Below are positions 38,417-52,007 of a stretch of DNA of 64,000 nucleotides, piece by piece (within the stretch, counting starts at the first letter, position 1; the number at the start of each line of letters is the position of its first letter). This stretch comes from Prosapia bicincta (taxonomy: Eukaryota > Arthropoda > Insecta > Hemiptera > Cercopidae). Under the pieces are notes generated by a model. It saw only the letters and a list, made by a program, of their open reading frames with translations, had not been told where the DNA came from and ran no database searches. Both the position numbers and the translations under genes were made by a program. The DNA lies in assembly GCA_036971475.1 (NCBI GenBank), contig JBAIZL010000001.1, positions 145,257,544 to 145,321,543 of the forward strand. Direction: 5' to 3'.

Positions 38417-39146
38417 ATGCCGTTATTACTTAGAATTTTTATTTTTGTATAAATATTATAATATCTAATCAGTGGTAAAAATCTACCTTTTTTCTAGATA
38501 ATAAAACACAATTTTTATTAAAGAGTGAATGCTTTGTTGTCTGACACAACAAAGAGATCCAATCTCGTTGCATTACGTTGCCTAGGTGACAGACTCAGCA
38601 ATCAAATCATTTTTGTATTAAATTCTAACTTTCGTGAATAAATAAATCTTGTTTTTCCCACTCGAAGTCTCAGCAAACGAGTAGTGCAAAGTCCATTGTA
38701 AAGAAGTTTATAAAATAGAAATTATTTATAAACATTTACTTTATAAAACAAATTATGAAGTGTTTATTAAAGCGACTACAGAAATTTTCCTTCAGTTCGT
38801 GATACAAAAACTTACTATTATCATGAAACTGCGAATTCTATGATATTATAAAAACAAACAGAAATTCTTGCAAAAGTTGTGTACGTTAACACGAGCATAC
38901 CTGGATATCAAAGTCTATAGAACAGCCACAGTTATTTATTGTCACGCCAAATCAAGATTGAGTAAAACACTAAACCAATACGGTATTGTTTTGATAAAGA
39001 ATAAGTTTTTTTAATGATGAAAATGACCTCGATTAAATCAATTTTCTCAAGAAGAACCATAAACGTCCCAAAAATGGTCTTGTTAAAACAAGATCTTCTA
39101 CGTAAAGCTATTAGGGCCATATAGTCTGCGTGATGTAATGTTAAAC
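38417..39146. other. AT-rich spacer with a short hairpin
   Basis: No gene recognised; the minus-strand frame 38932-39120 (62 codons) shows no known motif. A 9-bp perfect hairpin CTTTGTTGT / CTGAC / ACAACAAAG lies at 38532-38554. Its spacing resembles a terminator, but there is no gene to attach it to. Confidence 0.5.
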
Positions 39147-41091
39147 GAGCTAGCCTAGGTCTACAAGACAGGCTTGAACATGCAGACTATAAGACTTTGC
39201 GCAGGTGACCAAAAGTGGTTGTAAGTGATAAGGCAAGTCCGAGCTAGCCTAGGTCTACAAGACAGGCTTGAACATGCAGACTATAAGACTTTGCGCAGGT
39301 GACCAAAAGTGGTTGTAAGTGACAAGGCAAGTCCGAGCTAGCCTAGGTCTACAAGACAGGCTTGAACCTGCAGACTATAAGACTTTGCGCAGGTGACCGA
39401 AAGTGGTTGCAAGCGATAAGACAAGTCCGAGCTAGCCTAGGTCTACAAGACAGGCTTGAACATGCAGACTATAAGACTTTGCGCAGGTAACCGAAAGTGG
39501 TTGCAAGCGATAAGACAAGTCCGAGCTAGTCTAGGTCTACAAGACAGGCTTGAACATGCAGACTATAAGACTTTGCGCAGGTAACCGAAAGTGGTTGCAA
39601 GCGATAAGACAAGTCCGAGCTAGTCTAGGTCTACAAGACAGGCTTGAACATGCAGACTATAAGACTTTGCGCAGGTAACCGAAAGTGGTTGCAAGCGATA
39701 AGACAAGTCCGAGCTAGCCTAGGTCTACAAGACAGGCTTGAACATGCAGACTATAAGACTTTGCGCAGGTAACCGAAAGTGGTTGCAAGCGATAAGACAA
39801 GTCCGAGCTAGTCTAGGTCTACAAGACAGGCTTGAACATGCAGACTATAAGACTTTGCGCAGGTGACCGAAAGTGGTTGCAAGCGATAAGACAAGTCCGA
39901 GCTAGTCTAGGTCTACAAGACAGGCTTGAACATGCAGACTATAAGACTTTGCGCAGGTGACCGAAAGTGGTTGCAAGTGATAAGGCAAGTCCGAGCTAGT
40001 CTAGGTCTACAAGACAGGCTTGAACATGCAGACTATAAGACTTTGCGCAGGTAACCGAAAGTGGTTGCAAGCGATAAGACAAGTCCGAGCTAGTCTAGGT
40101 CTACAAGACAGGCTTGAACATGCAGACTATAAGACTTTGCGCAGGTGACCGAAAGTGGTTGCAAGCGATAAGACAAGTCCGAGCTAGTCTAGGTCTACAA
40201 GACAGGCTTGAACATGCAGACTATAAGACCTTGCGCAGATGACCAAAAGTGGTTGTAAGTGATAAGGCAAGTCCGAGCTAGCCTAGGTCTACAAGACAGG
40301 CTTGAACATGCAGACTATTAGACCTTGCGCAGGTGACCAAAAGTGGTTGTAAGTGATAAGGCAAGTCCGAGCTAGCCTAAGTCTACAAGACAGGCTTGAA
40401 CATGCAGACTATAAGACCTTGCGCAGGTGACCAAAAGTGGTTGTAAGTGATAAGGCAAGTCCGAGCTAGCCTAGGTCTACAAGACAGGCTTGAACATGCA
40501 GACTATAAGACCTTGCGCAGGTGACCAAAAGTGGTTGCAAGTGATAAGACATGTCCGAGCTAGCCTAGGTCTACAAGACAGGCTTGAACATGCAGACTAT
40601 AAGACTTGCGCAGGTGACCGAAAGTGGTTGCAAGCGATAAGGCAAGTCCGAGCTAGTCTAGGTCTACAAGACAGGCTTGAACATGCAGACTATAAGACTT
40701 GCGCAGGTGACCGAAAGTGGTTGCAAGTGATAAGACAAGTCCGAGCTAGCCTAGGTCTACAAGACAGGCTTGAACATGCAGACTATAAGACTTGCGCAGG
40801 TGACCGAAAGTGGTTGCAAGTGATAAGACAAGTCCGAGCTAGCCTAGGTCTACAAGACAGGCTTGAACATGCAGACTATAAGACTTGCGCAGGTGTCCGA
40901 AAGTGGTTGCAAGCGATAAGGCAAGTCCGAGCTAGTCTAGGTCTACAAGACAGGCTTGAACATGCAGACTATAAGACTTGCGCAGGTGACCGAAAGTGGT
41001 TGCAAGTGATAAGACAAGTCCGAGCTAGCCTAGGTCTACAAGACAGGCTTGAACATGCAGACTATAAGACTTGCGCAGGTGACCGAAAGAT
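39147..41091. repeat. 94/93-bp tandem repeat, about 20.7 units
   Basis: GAGCTAGCCTAGGTCTAC recurs every 94 bp from 39147 to 40557 (15 periods), then every 93 bp from 40557 to 41022 (5 periods), ending in a partial unit. The switch is a one-base loss, CTTTGCGC or CCTTGCGC becoming CTTGCGC. Units also differ at GCCTAGG/GTCTAGG, GACCAAAAG/GACCGAAAG/AACCGAAAG, and GTGATAAG/GCGATAAG. Confidence 0.97.
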
Positions 41092-41098
41092 CTATTAG
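40490..41098 (+). other. Repeat-derived 202-codon frame with 31-residue units
   Basis: Because the right-hand units are 93 bp, they read in frame as six near-identical 31-residue units; one part reads LEHADYKTCAGDRKWLQ and the next ASLGLQDR. The frame opens with the ATG in GAACATGCAG and stops at TAG at 41096. Upstream 94-bp units break it. No signal peptide or known domain. I read it as an accident of unit length, though the tract could be translated if transcribed. Confidence 0.15.
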
Positions 41099-42871
41099 AG
41101 CTGATTTTTTATAACTGTTCGATATTCAATAACAGAAGAATAAATTCTTTAAAAGTATTTTCAGTTTGAGAAACGTAAATTTAAAAATCTTCTAGACATG
41201 AAACATTTAACAATTACGACATCGAAAGTTGTAACGATCACACGACCAAAATATTATTGAGGTTTTGGTCGATAATTGCATTTGATTTGTTTTTCTTTAT
41301 TACTGAGTGGAATTAAACTGTTCAGTCAATGCGTTGTGTAACAGGAAGTCGTCAAGGATATCTCTCTATAAGGTACCAAATATGGCTCGGATACAACGAC
41401 CTTTAGGACGTCGTCTTTACAAAGAATACTAAATACGAAATCGGCCCAGCCTACCTGAATTCAAGCGCACTTGGTCCAATAGACCCATGTAGACGCGGTT
41501 TCATTCTAGGTTTTGGGTTTAGGTTTAGCCATAAATAATGCAATAATTTTTGTTACTAACTGAAAATGTTATTTCCAGTAAACAAATTGGCATAAGGAAA
41601 AAACAGTTTTCTACAAAATATTTTAAATTACATTGTCATTCCGCATGCAATCTCTTAGGCTTAGTAGTAACATAGACTATTTTCTATATCCTAATGTTGA
41701 TAAATCGAATACTAAATGTTCTATTATGGGAAAAGGTATTTAAAAAAACATGATCATTTCCAGATATCTATTCTTTAACAGAAAGGTTTCTACGTTGTTT
41801 AAATTCAAAATTTTAAGAGCAACGTTAGCGTACATTTGAAACCAAATAAGAAGGTGCTTCTCCTTTATTCATTGCCCATTATATTCGGTTTAAATAACGG
41901 GCCTAACAAATTTCTTTCTCTTCTAATACTTGGATTTAATGACTACGGTTAGGTCAGAATTGCTACGAAGTTAATTTTCCATTTCATTATAAAACCTGTT
42001 ACTTTTGCCAATAAAGTTTTACTGAAGCAGGACTAGGTTTTTATATTAATGATAGTTTCCTGTGCTCAGACAAAGGTGAGGTTCCTGTGGTGAGGCCCGT
42101 CTCCTGCGATAGGGATTTTAGGCTACTTCCAGTAAGGCAACCTGCACTCATGTTACCATCATCTCCTATGCCTGCTGTTAATAACTGTAATTACAATCCT
42201 CTCCTATCCTTCGTGGGAAACAACAGACATCCTGGTTGGTTGCCATTAATACAAGAGTATCACAGTTTCGAATTTTTAAATTTTCCGACCTAATTAATCA
42301 CTAAGAAAAAAATTATTAACAAAACTATATTTAATACATTTTTGAAACAATACCATCTGCAATAAAACAGAGTCGAAATTAGCACACATAGTATCAGTAA
42401 AATGGGTGTAAATAAGAATATTATAACTATGCAAACCTATATTTTGCTTCTGTTAAGAGCTATGGTAATAATTGTGTCTAATGGTTGCATAAGTGTGAGG
42501 AGGAAGGGACAATTAGTCCTAAGACCTTCGCCTAATGCTACCACACCTTATTCATTGAGCATTTATAAGTATTCTATAGTTAGATAGCTAAATAAATATC
42601 TTATATAAAGTGATGTAACAGCTCACCTATAAATGTGACATTTGTACACATTACAAGTTGGAATGTTGTTTAGTTGTTACTGTCAAGAGAATTATTTCTT
42701 TCAATAGAGCAATTTATTTTTAATGTGTAAACTTTCCAGTTGATGAAAAAATACATGATTTGTAAATAAGGTGTATTATTCAACAAAATAAATTTGTGAA
42801 ACTTCTTTGAAGCTAATATAGCTTTGAACAAAAAGCTATAATATAGTCTAATATATTATAATAAAGAACCC
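41092..42871. other. AT-rich stretch, no confident gene
   Basis: Short frames at 42087-42293 and 42402-42587 (plus) have less biased composition around 42080-42240. The words TCCTATCCTTCGT at 42205 and again near 61040 hint at a shared dispersed repeat. No conserved protein recognised. Confidence 0.5.
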
Positions 42872-43193
<322 letters not shown>

Positions 43194-43680
43194 ATGAGCA
43201 CTTCCTTTATAAGAAATCTTGTAAAATTGTTCGAAGTGTAAAAGTATTGTGGATAAAAATTTCAGAAAAATATTAATTTAAATTTAATTTTAAATTAGGT
43301 GTTATGGTTCATTATGTTAAGATGTTGGTGAGATATTATGATAACTCGTATGTTGAAGGAAATAAGTAAATTTTATCCTTAAGAAGATAAACAAGATTTT
43401 TGTTTTATCTCCAATGTACATATGGTATTAAACACACAATATGTATTTTAAAGAAATATAACCAAGCAAATTATCACTTCTTAAAACTACTGGAAATTAA
43501 AATTGTTAATTAATTCAGGATCAATGTGAACCTAATCACATACAATATTAAAAAATAAAATCTAAATGTATTCCTACTTAGATAAGAAAATATTTTTTAT
43601 TTTCGTTAGTTTTAATTAAAAAACTAAAATTAATATAAATAAATTAACATAACTTATGGGTTAAAATACCTGTTCTACGA

Positions 43681-43758
43681 CTTAACATAAAACAAAAAAA
43701 TCACATGTTTTATGAAATCACGTGTTTTATGAAATCACATGTTATCACTTATGTTAAG
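43681..43758. repeat. 17-bp tandem repeat inside a short inverted repeat
   Basis: ATCACATGTTTTATGAA at 43700, ATCACGTGTTTTATGAA at 43717 and a partial third copy at 43734. The group is bracketed by CTTAACATAA (43681) and its exact complement TTATGTTAAG (43749). Confidence 0.8.
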
Positions 43759-43851
43759 CTAATTGGAACGAAACAACTATATTTCATACCTTGTCACTTT
43801 TGTGAAAAATTTGTCTACCTATAAATCTAAAATTAATTCATTATTAAATTT

Positions 43852-44022
43852 AGTTAATGAATTAATATTAGAAAAAAAGCTGTATTAAAATCAAGTTGCA
43901 ACCACTACAAGTTTAAAAAAGTGTATTTGAACCTGAGTGGATGAATAAAAAGTATTTGATTAACGATTAAAACAAGATTGTTAGGGGGTGTAAACTAATA
44001 GAAGGAAATAAATAAATAAGTA
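43852..44022 (+). mobile_element. Dispersed repeat X, copy 1
   Basis: Similar, with substitutions and small indels, to 52105-52270: both contain TGTATTAA.ATCAA, then a TTTAAAAAA.TGTATTTGAAC segment, then GATT..ATTAACGATT, then CTAATAGAA. Same orientation in both. The family is not identified. Confidence 0.6.
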
Positions 44023-45352
44023 AAGAAAACATCCTCGTTGTAGACCTTGTAACATACGGTCCTTTCCCATTAATAACAATGTTGAAAATAAAGCTGGCGA
44101 TAACACCAGGCCCAGTGCTTAGGCCCTACATGAATTTGCAATATTGAAGATTTACATGACAGCTTCTGAGACTTTCCTGTAGGAGCGCTGAGTAATCCTC
44201 GTCACAGAGTCGTTGCTAAGACACCGTGTTCTCACTTTGTAATGGCGTTACTGAAACACTTTACATCTGTGCAAGATGTTCTCTGGGTGTTTATTAAGGA
44301 TTATACTTTAAATGTGTTCATAATCCGTTGTGAATCTTTTAGAATAGGATGTTTTCATCAAAAATGTTTTTTTTTTTTTGTTTTTAACGGCCTAAAAGTA
44401 TTAGAGGTTTTTGTCAACGCATTATCAGACTGCCGTTTTCTGCTATAAGACCATTTTTATAGTTACTGTAAAGCAGAAAAACAGATTTTTTAAGTGTTTT
44501 AAAAACATTTTACATGGAGAAGTATAAAATAAACATAATTACATAAGGTATTTAATGTAATACAGTAATTGTTTTTTTAAAAATAAATGCCTTAAGGCAT
44601 CTACTGCAGCCTAGACGAATTACTTCATAACAATAATTACTAAAATAATACCATCATTATTTGATTGGTCAACTATTATAAATGTTATACAATTTAAAAT
44701 TATACTTCATTGTTAAAAATAATACAAATTTTTTAATTTTATTCTGACAAATATTTTCTTCAAAGATATTTTTTGTTATAGTATTTTTATTTTACTTTCA
44801 ATATTTTTTACTTTATTAATATCTAGCGAATCCCGATTGCTTTCGTTTATTACAAAGCAACAATTTGAGGGGTTCGATAATAAGGTGTAAAAAAATTATC
44901 TTAGATAAAGTACAGATTCAACAGCTAAAAATGGCTACCTAACCTCAAGAAAATGGCGATACTTTTGACGGATCAAGTATAAATATAAGTGATTCTGGTT
45001 TAGCTTACTTTCAAGTAAATGTATACAATTCTAAAAATTGTCTACGAACCAGATGGAGTGAACAAATTATTAAGGACCTGTCAGCGATTATGTTCATCCA
45101 CTACGCTCAGAGAGTCCAGTACTACACGGGATAGAATCGTGAGGATGTGGGTACACATACATTTCAAAGCTGCAAGTCTCCTAATAGCTTAATAGGGGGA
45201 TTTGGCCGCCTTCTTACTCGAGCAGAGCTAGGCGTTAAAACATATTCGCTAAACCCCATTTTTTCGCCTGCAAATGTAGTAATTCTCAACACCCTATATT
45301 CTCCCGGTATCAGGAGTAAATTTGTTTCTTTTCTTAAACAGGTTTTGTATTC

Positions 45353-48300
45353 TGTTTCCATTTGCCCCCTGTAATAACCTGTATTCTTTTATATTTATCC
45401 TGATTTCATTCGTCCCTGTAATTCCCTGTATTCTGTTGTATTTATCCTGATTCCATTCGCCCCTGTAATTCCCTGTATTCTTTTGTATTTATCCTGATTC
45501 CATTCGTCCCTGTAATTCCCTGTATTCTGTTGTATTTATCCTGATTTCATTCGTCCCTGTAATTCCCTGTATTCTGTTGTATTTATCCTGATTCCATTCG
45601 CCCCTGTAATTCCCTGTATTCTTTTGTATTTATCCTGATTCCATTCGCCCCTGTAATTCCCTGTATTCTTTTGTATTTATCCTGATTCCATTCACCCCCT
45701 GTAATTCCCTGTATTCTGTTGTATTTATCCTGATTTCATTCGTCCCTGTAATTCCCTGTATTCTGTTGTATTTATCCTGATTCCATTCGCCCCTGTAATT
45801 CCCTGTATTCTTTTGTATTTATCCTGATTCCATTCGCCCCTGTAATTCCCTGTATTCTTTTGTATTTATCCTGATTCCATTCGCCCCTGTAATTCCCTGT
45901 ATTCTGTTGTATTTATCCTGATTCCATTCGCCCCTGTAATTCCCTGTATTCTTTTGTATTTATCCTGATTCCATTCGCCCCTGTAATTCCCTGTATTCTT
46001 TTGTATTTATCCTGATTCCATTCGCCCCTGTAATTCCCTGTATTCTGTTGTACTTATCCTGATTCCATTCACCCCCTGTAATTCCCTGTATTCTTTTGTA
46101 TTTATCCTGATTCCATTTGCCCCTGTAATTCCCTGTATTCTTTTGTATTTATCCTGATTCCATTCGTCCCTGTAATTCCCTGTATTCTTTTCTATTTATC
46201 CTGATTCCATTCGCCCCTGTAATTCCCTGTATTCTTTTGTATTTATCCTGATTCCATTCGCCCCTGTAATTCCCTGTATTCTGTTGTACTTATCCTGATT
46301 CCATTCACCCCCTGTAATTCCCTGTATTCTTTTGTACTTATCCTGATTCCATTCGGCCCCTGTAATTCCCTGTATTCTTTTGTATTTATCCTGATTCCAT
46401 TCGGCCCCTGTAATTCCCTGTATTCTTTTGTATTTATCCTGATTCCATTCGGCCCCTGTAATTCCCTGTATTCTTTTGTATTTATCCTGATTCCATTCGG
46501 CCCCTGTAATTCCCTGTATTCTTTTGTATTTATCCTGATTCCATTCGGCCCCTGTAATTCCCTGTATTCTTTTGTATTTATCCTGATTCCATTCGGCCCC
46601 TGTAATTCCCTGTATTCTTTTGTATTTATCCTGATTCCATTCGTCCCTGTAATTCCCTGTATTCTTTTGTATTTATCCTGATTCCATTCGGCCCCTGTAA
46701 TTCCCTGTATTCTTTTGTATTTATCCTGATTCCATTCGCCCCTGTAATTCCCTGTATTCTTTTGTATTTATCCTGATTCCATTCGCCCCTGTAATTCCCT
46801 GTATTCTTTTGTACTTATCCTGATTCCATTCACCCCCTGTAATTCCCTGTATTCTTTTGTATTTATCCTGATTCCATTCGCCCCTGTAATTCCCTGTATT
46901 CTGTTGTACTTATCCTGATTCCATTCTCCCCTGTAATTCCCTGTATTCTGTTGTACCTATCCTGATTCCATTCACCCCCTGTAATTCCCTGTATTCTTTT
47001 GTACTTATCCTGATTCCATTCGCCCCTGTAATTCCCTGTATTCTGTTGTACTTATCCTGATTCCATTCGGCCCCTGTAATTCCCTGTATTCTTTTGTATT
47101 TATCCTGATTCCATTCGGCCCCTGTAATTCCCTGTATTCTTTTGTATTTATCCTGATTCCATTCGCCCCTGTAATTCCCTGTATTCTTTTGTATTTATCC
47201 TGATTCCATTCACCCCCTGTAATTCCCTGTATTCTTTTGTATTTATCCTGATTCCATTCGCCCCTGTAATTCCCTGTATTCTGTTGTACTTATCCTGATT
47301 CCATTCACCCCTGTAATTCCCTGTATTCTTTTGTATTTATCCTGATTCCATTCGGCCCCTGTAATTCCCTGTATTCTTTTGTATTTATCCTGATTCCATT
47401 CACCCCCTGTAATTCCCTGTATTCTTTTGTATTTATCCTGATTCCATTCGGCCCCTGTAATTCCCTGTATTCTTTTGTATTTATCCTGATTCCATTCACC
47501 CCCTGTAATTCCCTGTATTCTTTTGTATTTATCCTGATTCCATTCGGCCCCTGTAATTCCCTGTATTCTTTTGTATTTATCCTGATTCCATTCGCCCCTG
47601 TAATTCTCTGTATTCTTTTCTATGTATCCTGATTCCATTCGCCCATGTAATTCCCTGTATTCTGTTGTACTTATCCTGATTCCATTCGCCCCTGTAATTC
47701 CCTGTATTCTTTTGTATTTATCCTGATTCCATTCGGCCCCTGTAATTCTCTGTATTCTTTTCTATTTATCCTGATTCCATTCGTCCCTGTAATTCCCTGT
47801 ATTCTTTTGTACTTATCCTGATTCCATTCGCCCCTGTAATTCCCTGTATTCTTTTGTATTTATCCTGATTCCATTCGGCCCCTGTAATTCCCTGTATTCT
47901 TTTCTATTTATCCTGATTCCATTCGCCCCTGTAATTCCCTGTATTCTGTTGTACTTATCCTGATTCCATTCACCCCCTGTAATTCCCTGTATTCTTTTGT
48001 ATTTATCCTGATTCCATTCGGCCCCTGTAATTCTCTGTATTCTTTTCTATTTATCCTGATTCCATTCGCCCCTGTAATTCCCTGTATTCTTTTGTACTTA
48101 TCCTGATTCCATTCGCCCCTGTAATTCCCTGTATTCTTTTGTATTTATCCTGATTCCATTCGCGCCTGTAATTCCCTGTATTCTGTTGTACTTGTCCTAT
48201 TACCATTCACCCCCTGTAATTCCCTGTATTCTGTTGTACGTATCCTGTTTCCATTCGCCCCTGTAATTCCCTGTATTCTGTTGTACGTATCCTGATTCCA

Positions 48301-50523
48301 TTCGTCCCCTGTAATTCCCTGTATTCTTTTGTATTTATCCTGATTCCATTCGCCCCTGTAATTCCCTGTATTCTGTTGTACTTGTCCTATTTCCATTCAC
48401 CCCCTGTAATTCCCTGTATTCTGTTGTACGTATCCTGTTTCCATTCGCCCCTGTAATTCCCTGTATTCTGTTGTACGTATCCTGATTCCATTCACCCCCT
48501 GTAATTCCTTGTATTCTTTTGTACTTATCCTGATTCCATTCGCCCCTGTAATTCCCTGTATTCTGTTGTACTTGTCCTATTTCCATTCACCCCCTGTAAT
48601 TCCCTGTATTCTGTTGTACGTATCCTGTTTCCATTCGCCCCTGTAATTCCCTGTATTCTGTTGTACGTATCCTGTTTCCATTCGCCCCTGTAATTCCTTG
48701 TATTCTTTTGTACTTATCCTGATTCCATTCGCCCCTGTAATTCCCTGTATTCCATTGTACTTATCCTATTTCCATTCGGCCCCTGTAATTCCCTGTATTC
48801 TGTTGTACTTATCCTGTTTCCATTCACCCCCTGTAATTCCCTGTATTCTGTTGTACGTATCCTGTTTCCATTCGCCCCTGTAATTCCCTGTATTCTGTTG
48901 TACTTATCCTGTTTCCATTCGGCCCCTGTAATTCCCTGTATTCTGCTGTACTTATCCTGTTTCCATTTGCCCCTGTAATTCCCTGTATTCTGTTGTACTT
49001 ATCCTGTTTCCATTCGGCCCCTGTAATTCCCTGTATTCTGTTGTACTTATCCTGTTTCCATTCGGCCTCTGTAATTCCCTGTATTCTGTTGTACTTATCC
49101 TGTTGCCATTCGCCCGCTGTAATTCCCTGTATTCTGTTGTACTTATCCTGTTTCCATTCGGCCCCTGTAATTCCCTGTATTCTGTTGTACTTATCCTGTT
49201 GCCATTCGCCCGCTGTAATTCCCTGTATTCTGTTGTACTTATCCTGTTTCCATTCGGCCCCTGTAATTCCCTGTATTCTGTTGTACTTATCCTGTTTCCA
49301 TTCGGCCTCTGTAATTCCCTGTATTCTGTTGTACTTATCCTGTTGCCATTCGCCCGCTGTAATTCCCTGTATTCTGTTGTACTTATCCTGTTGCCATTCG
49401 CCCGCTATAATTCCCTGTATCCTGTTGTACTTATCCTGTTGCCATTCGCCCGCTATAATTCCCTGTATTCTGTTGTACTTAACATGTTTCCATTCGGCCC
49501 CTGTAATTCCCTGTATTCTGTTGTACTTATCCTGTTTCCATTCGGCCTCTGTAATTCCCTGTATTCTGTTGTACTTATCCTGTTGCCATTCGCCCGCTGT
49601 AATTCCCTGTATTCTGTTGTACTTATCCTGTTGCCATTCGCCCGCTATAATTCCCTGTATCCTGTTGTACTTATCCTGTTGCCATTCGCCCGCTATAATT
49701 CCCTGTATTCTGTTGTACTTAACCTGTTTCCATTCGCCCCTGTAATTCCCTGTATTCTGTTGTACTTAACATGTTTCCATTCGCCCCTGTAATTCCCTGT
49801 ATTCTGTTGTACTTATCCTGTTGCCATTCGCCCGCTATAATTCCCTGTATCCTGTTGTACTTATCCTGTTGCCATTCGCCCGCTATAATTCCCTGTATTC
49901 TGTTGTACTTATCCTGTTGCCATTCGCCCGCTATAATTCCCTGTATTCTGTTGTACTTATCCTGTTGCCATTCGCCCGCTATAATTCCCTGTATCCTGTT
50001 GTACTTATCCTGTTGCCATTCGCCCGCTATAATTCCCTGTATCCTGTTGTACTTATCCTGTTGCCATTCGCCCGCTATAATTCCCTGTATTCTGTTGTAC
50101 TTATCCTGTTTCCATTCGCCCCTGTAATTCCCTGTATTCTGTTGTACTTAACATGTTTCCATTCGCCCCTGTAATTCCCTGTATTCTGTTGTACTTATCC
50201 TGTTGCCATTCGCCCGCTATAATTCCCTGTATCCTGTTGTACTTATCCTGTTGCCATTCGCCCGCTATAATTCCCTGTATTCTGTTGTACTTATCCTGTT
50301 TCCATTCGCCCCTGTAATTCCCTGTATTCTGTTGTACTTAACATGTTTCCATTCGCCCCTGTAATTCCCTGTATTCTGTTGTACTTATCCTGTTGCCATT
50401 CGCCCGCTATAATTCCCTGTATCCTGTTGTACTTATCCTGTTGCCATTCGCCCGCTATAATTCCCTGTATTCTGTTGTACTTATCCTGTTGCCATTCGCC
50501 CGCTGTAATTCCCTGTATTCTGT
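45353..50523. repeat. 47/48-bp minisatellite, about 109 units
   Basis: Unit core CTGTAATTCCCTGTATTCT, then T/G-rich GTATTTATCCTGATTCCATT, with a period of 46, 47 or 48 bp depending on the CGTCCCTG, CGCCCCTG, CACCCCCTG or CGGCCCCTG variant. The left two thirds (to about 48.1 kb) are TTTTGTATTTATCCTGATTCC-type; the right third is GTTGTACTTATCCTGTT-type, with TTGCC and CGCTATAATT variants. Higher-order periods are visible: 190 bp (CTTGTCCTAT at 48191, 48381, 48571) and 240 bp (identical text at 49021, 49261, 49501). Pure 48-bp runs are in frame, giving 16-residue repeat frames (47243-47638 minus, 48993-49745 plus, 49103-49792 plus). Several frames are open on both strands, so these are not genes. 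Confidence 0.97.
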
Positions 50524-51298
50524 TATTCTCTCGATGACATTTCATACTCCATTCATAGAAATTGTCGTACTTTCTACTCATGTTACTTCTTAATTCATCA
50601 TTGGTTGTCTCCATCTTCCCATATACTGACCTCTAACCTCTTTGTACAAGATCAGAAATGTTTGTATAAACATTTCTAGTATTATAGCACACCCCGCCGA
50701 ATATTCATGCAGCTATTTCTCATATATACCATTACTTGTACCACCACCCCATCACTTCACCTCTCCGATGATTTGTTAACAACTATTATCGATTGCATAG
50801 TCGCTTCAGCTCATAGTTGCAGCAAACAAACTGAAGCTCGTATCCCCTTTTCCGAACAATTCCTCATTGTCCAGTCTAACTAATTTTATTTCAATGTACT
50901 GTTTGACTTCCAGATATCGTCGACTGATTTCCAAAAGACATTAAAAAAGGTGCGTTTATGCATTAAAACTACATCCCACTCAACTTCTCGATTTCTAATG
51001 TATTTTATGCCTGCATTTATATCTATTTGAGATTTGCTCTTGAGCGCTCACATAGCGTGTTACAGGTAACATTTCCTCAAGCATCATTGTCTATTTACTT
51101 CGGTTGTCTTTTCAACGGCTTTTTGGAAATCCGTACATTTTCTACGACGTTTCGAATCCATCTCCCCCTTCTTGCAAAAGTGCCTCAGCTAGGACGCATG
51201 TTACTAAAGAATTTTCAATAGATTTTCACGCAGAATTCAAGCAATGATATTTTCAGTAATTCCTAGCAACCCAGCTAAATAAAGAGTTAACTCCGACG

Positions 51299-51535
51299 AT
51301 TCTCACGAATTAGGAATATCGCGCGTTCGTTCATGTCTATCTGAAACAGGTATTTGAGGGTATATGGGACTTCTTTATACTTGCTTAGCTCTGTGTTAGT
51401 ACCACCCCTGCAGTCTTCAGTCTCTTTGTTTTTGTAAAACAATTCATTTATAGTTATATCGTTCATAAATTTATTTATAAAGTAAATATAACACCTAATT
51501 GGTTTCTCATGAATTTGGAATATCCCACGTTAGTG
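51299..51535. repeat. Diverged direct duplication, about 202-bp spacing
   Basis: GATTCTCACGAATTAGGAAT near 51299 is matched by GTTTCTCATGAATTTGGAAT near 51502, each followed by a related ATC.C.CGTT segment. Confidence 0.6.
51362..51490 (+). mobile_element. Dispersed repeat Y, copy 1
   Basis: Aligns with 52299-52432: both run from a T-rich GCT(T/C)AGCTC segment through AGTCTTC.GTCTCTT to ATTTATAAAGTAAAT. Same orientation, about 940 bp apart. Family not identified. Confidence 0.6.
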
Positions 51536-52007
51536 AACCCAATAACAAGTAATATTTTTTTTTAAATTTAAGTCAATTCCTATTTAAATTATCATAGACA
51601 ATTTTATTTTAGTTTCATTTTATTTTATAATCACAATTAAAGACATATGTCAGAATAACAATATTAAGTGGCAAGATAGAAAGCGAATTCCTTTCAATTT
51701 TCCATTTCCATAGAAATATGTATGGTGTTGGACTATTATTTTTGTTTGTTACTATTTATACGCCAATTGCATTCTGTTGTAGTTTCTTTTCGCAATTGTC
51801 CGTTTGTGAAGCAAGGTTCAATACCGTTAATCCGTTTTGTTTGTTTACTTTATTCTTTTAATTTATTTTTAATGTTAGAGCACTATTTATGATATTGTGT
51901 GGTAACCATGGCAACAATTAAGGTTGTGGAATAGAGGTTTCGACGACAACCAGATGGGGGCAAAAGAAAAATTTATATACATCTTTGAGAAGTACATTTC
52001 TAGCTGT

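Larger units (their letters stand above)
50524..52000. other. AT-rich stretch with local duplications, no gene seen
   Basis: Holds a perfect 10-bp hairpin at 50654-50677 (AGAAATGTTT / GTAT / AAACATTTCT), a 202-bp-spaced duplication (51299/51501) and copy 1 of dispersed repeat Y. The frame 51027-51221 plus is unrecognised. Confidence 0.5.

Noticed and set aside
38532..38554. Hairpin as a transcription terminator
   Set aside because: A 9-bp perfect hairpin, but with no T-run after it, no gene before it, and a eukaryotic setting.
47243..50614. Reading frames of 60 to 250 codons in the minisatellite
   Set aside because: Several frames are open at once on both strands because 48 is a multiple of three. 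The amino-acid repeats simply restate the DNA unit, and no start context or non-repeat domain is present.
50654..50677. 10-bp perfect hairpin as a microRNA or terminator
   Set aside because: The stem is too short for a microRNA precursor, and AT-rich palindromes of this size are expected by chance in this much DNA.
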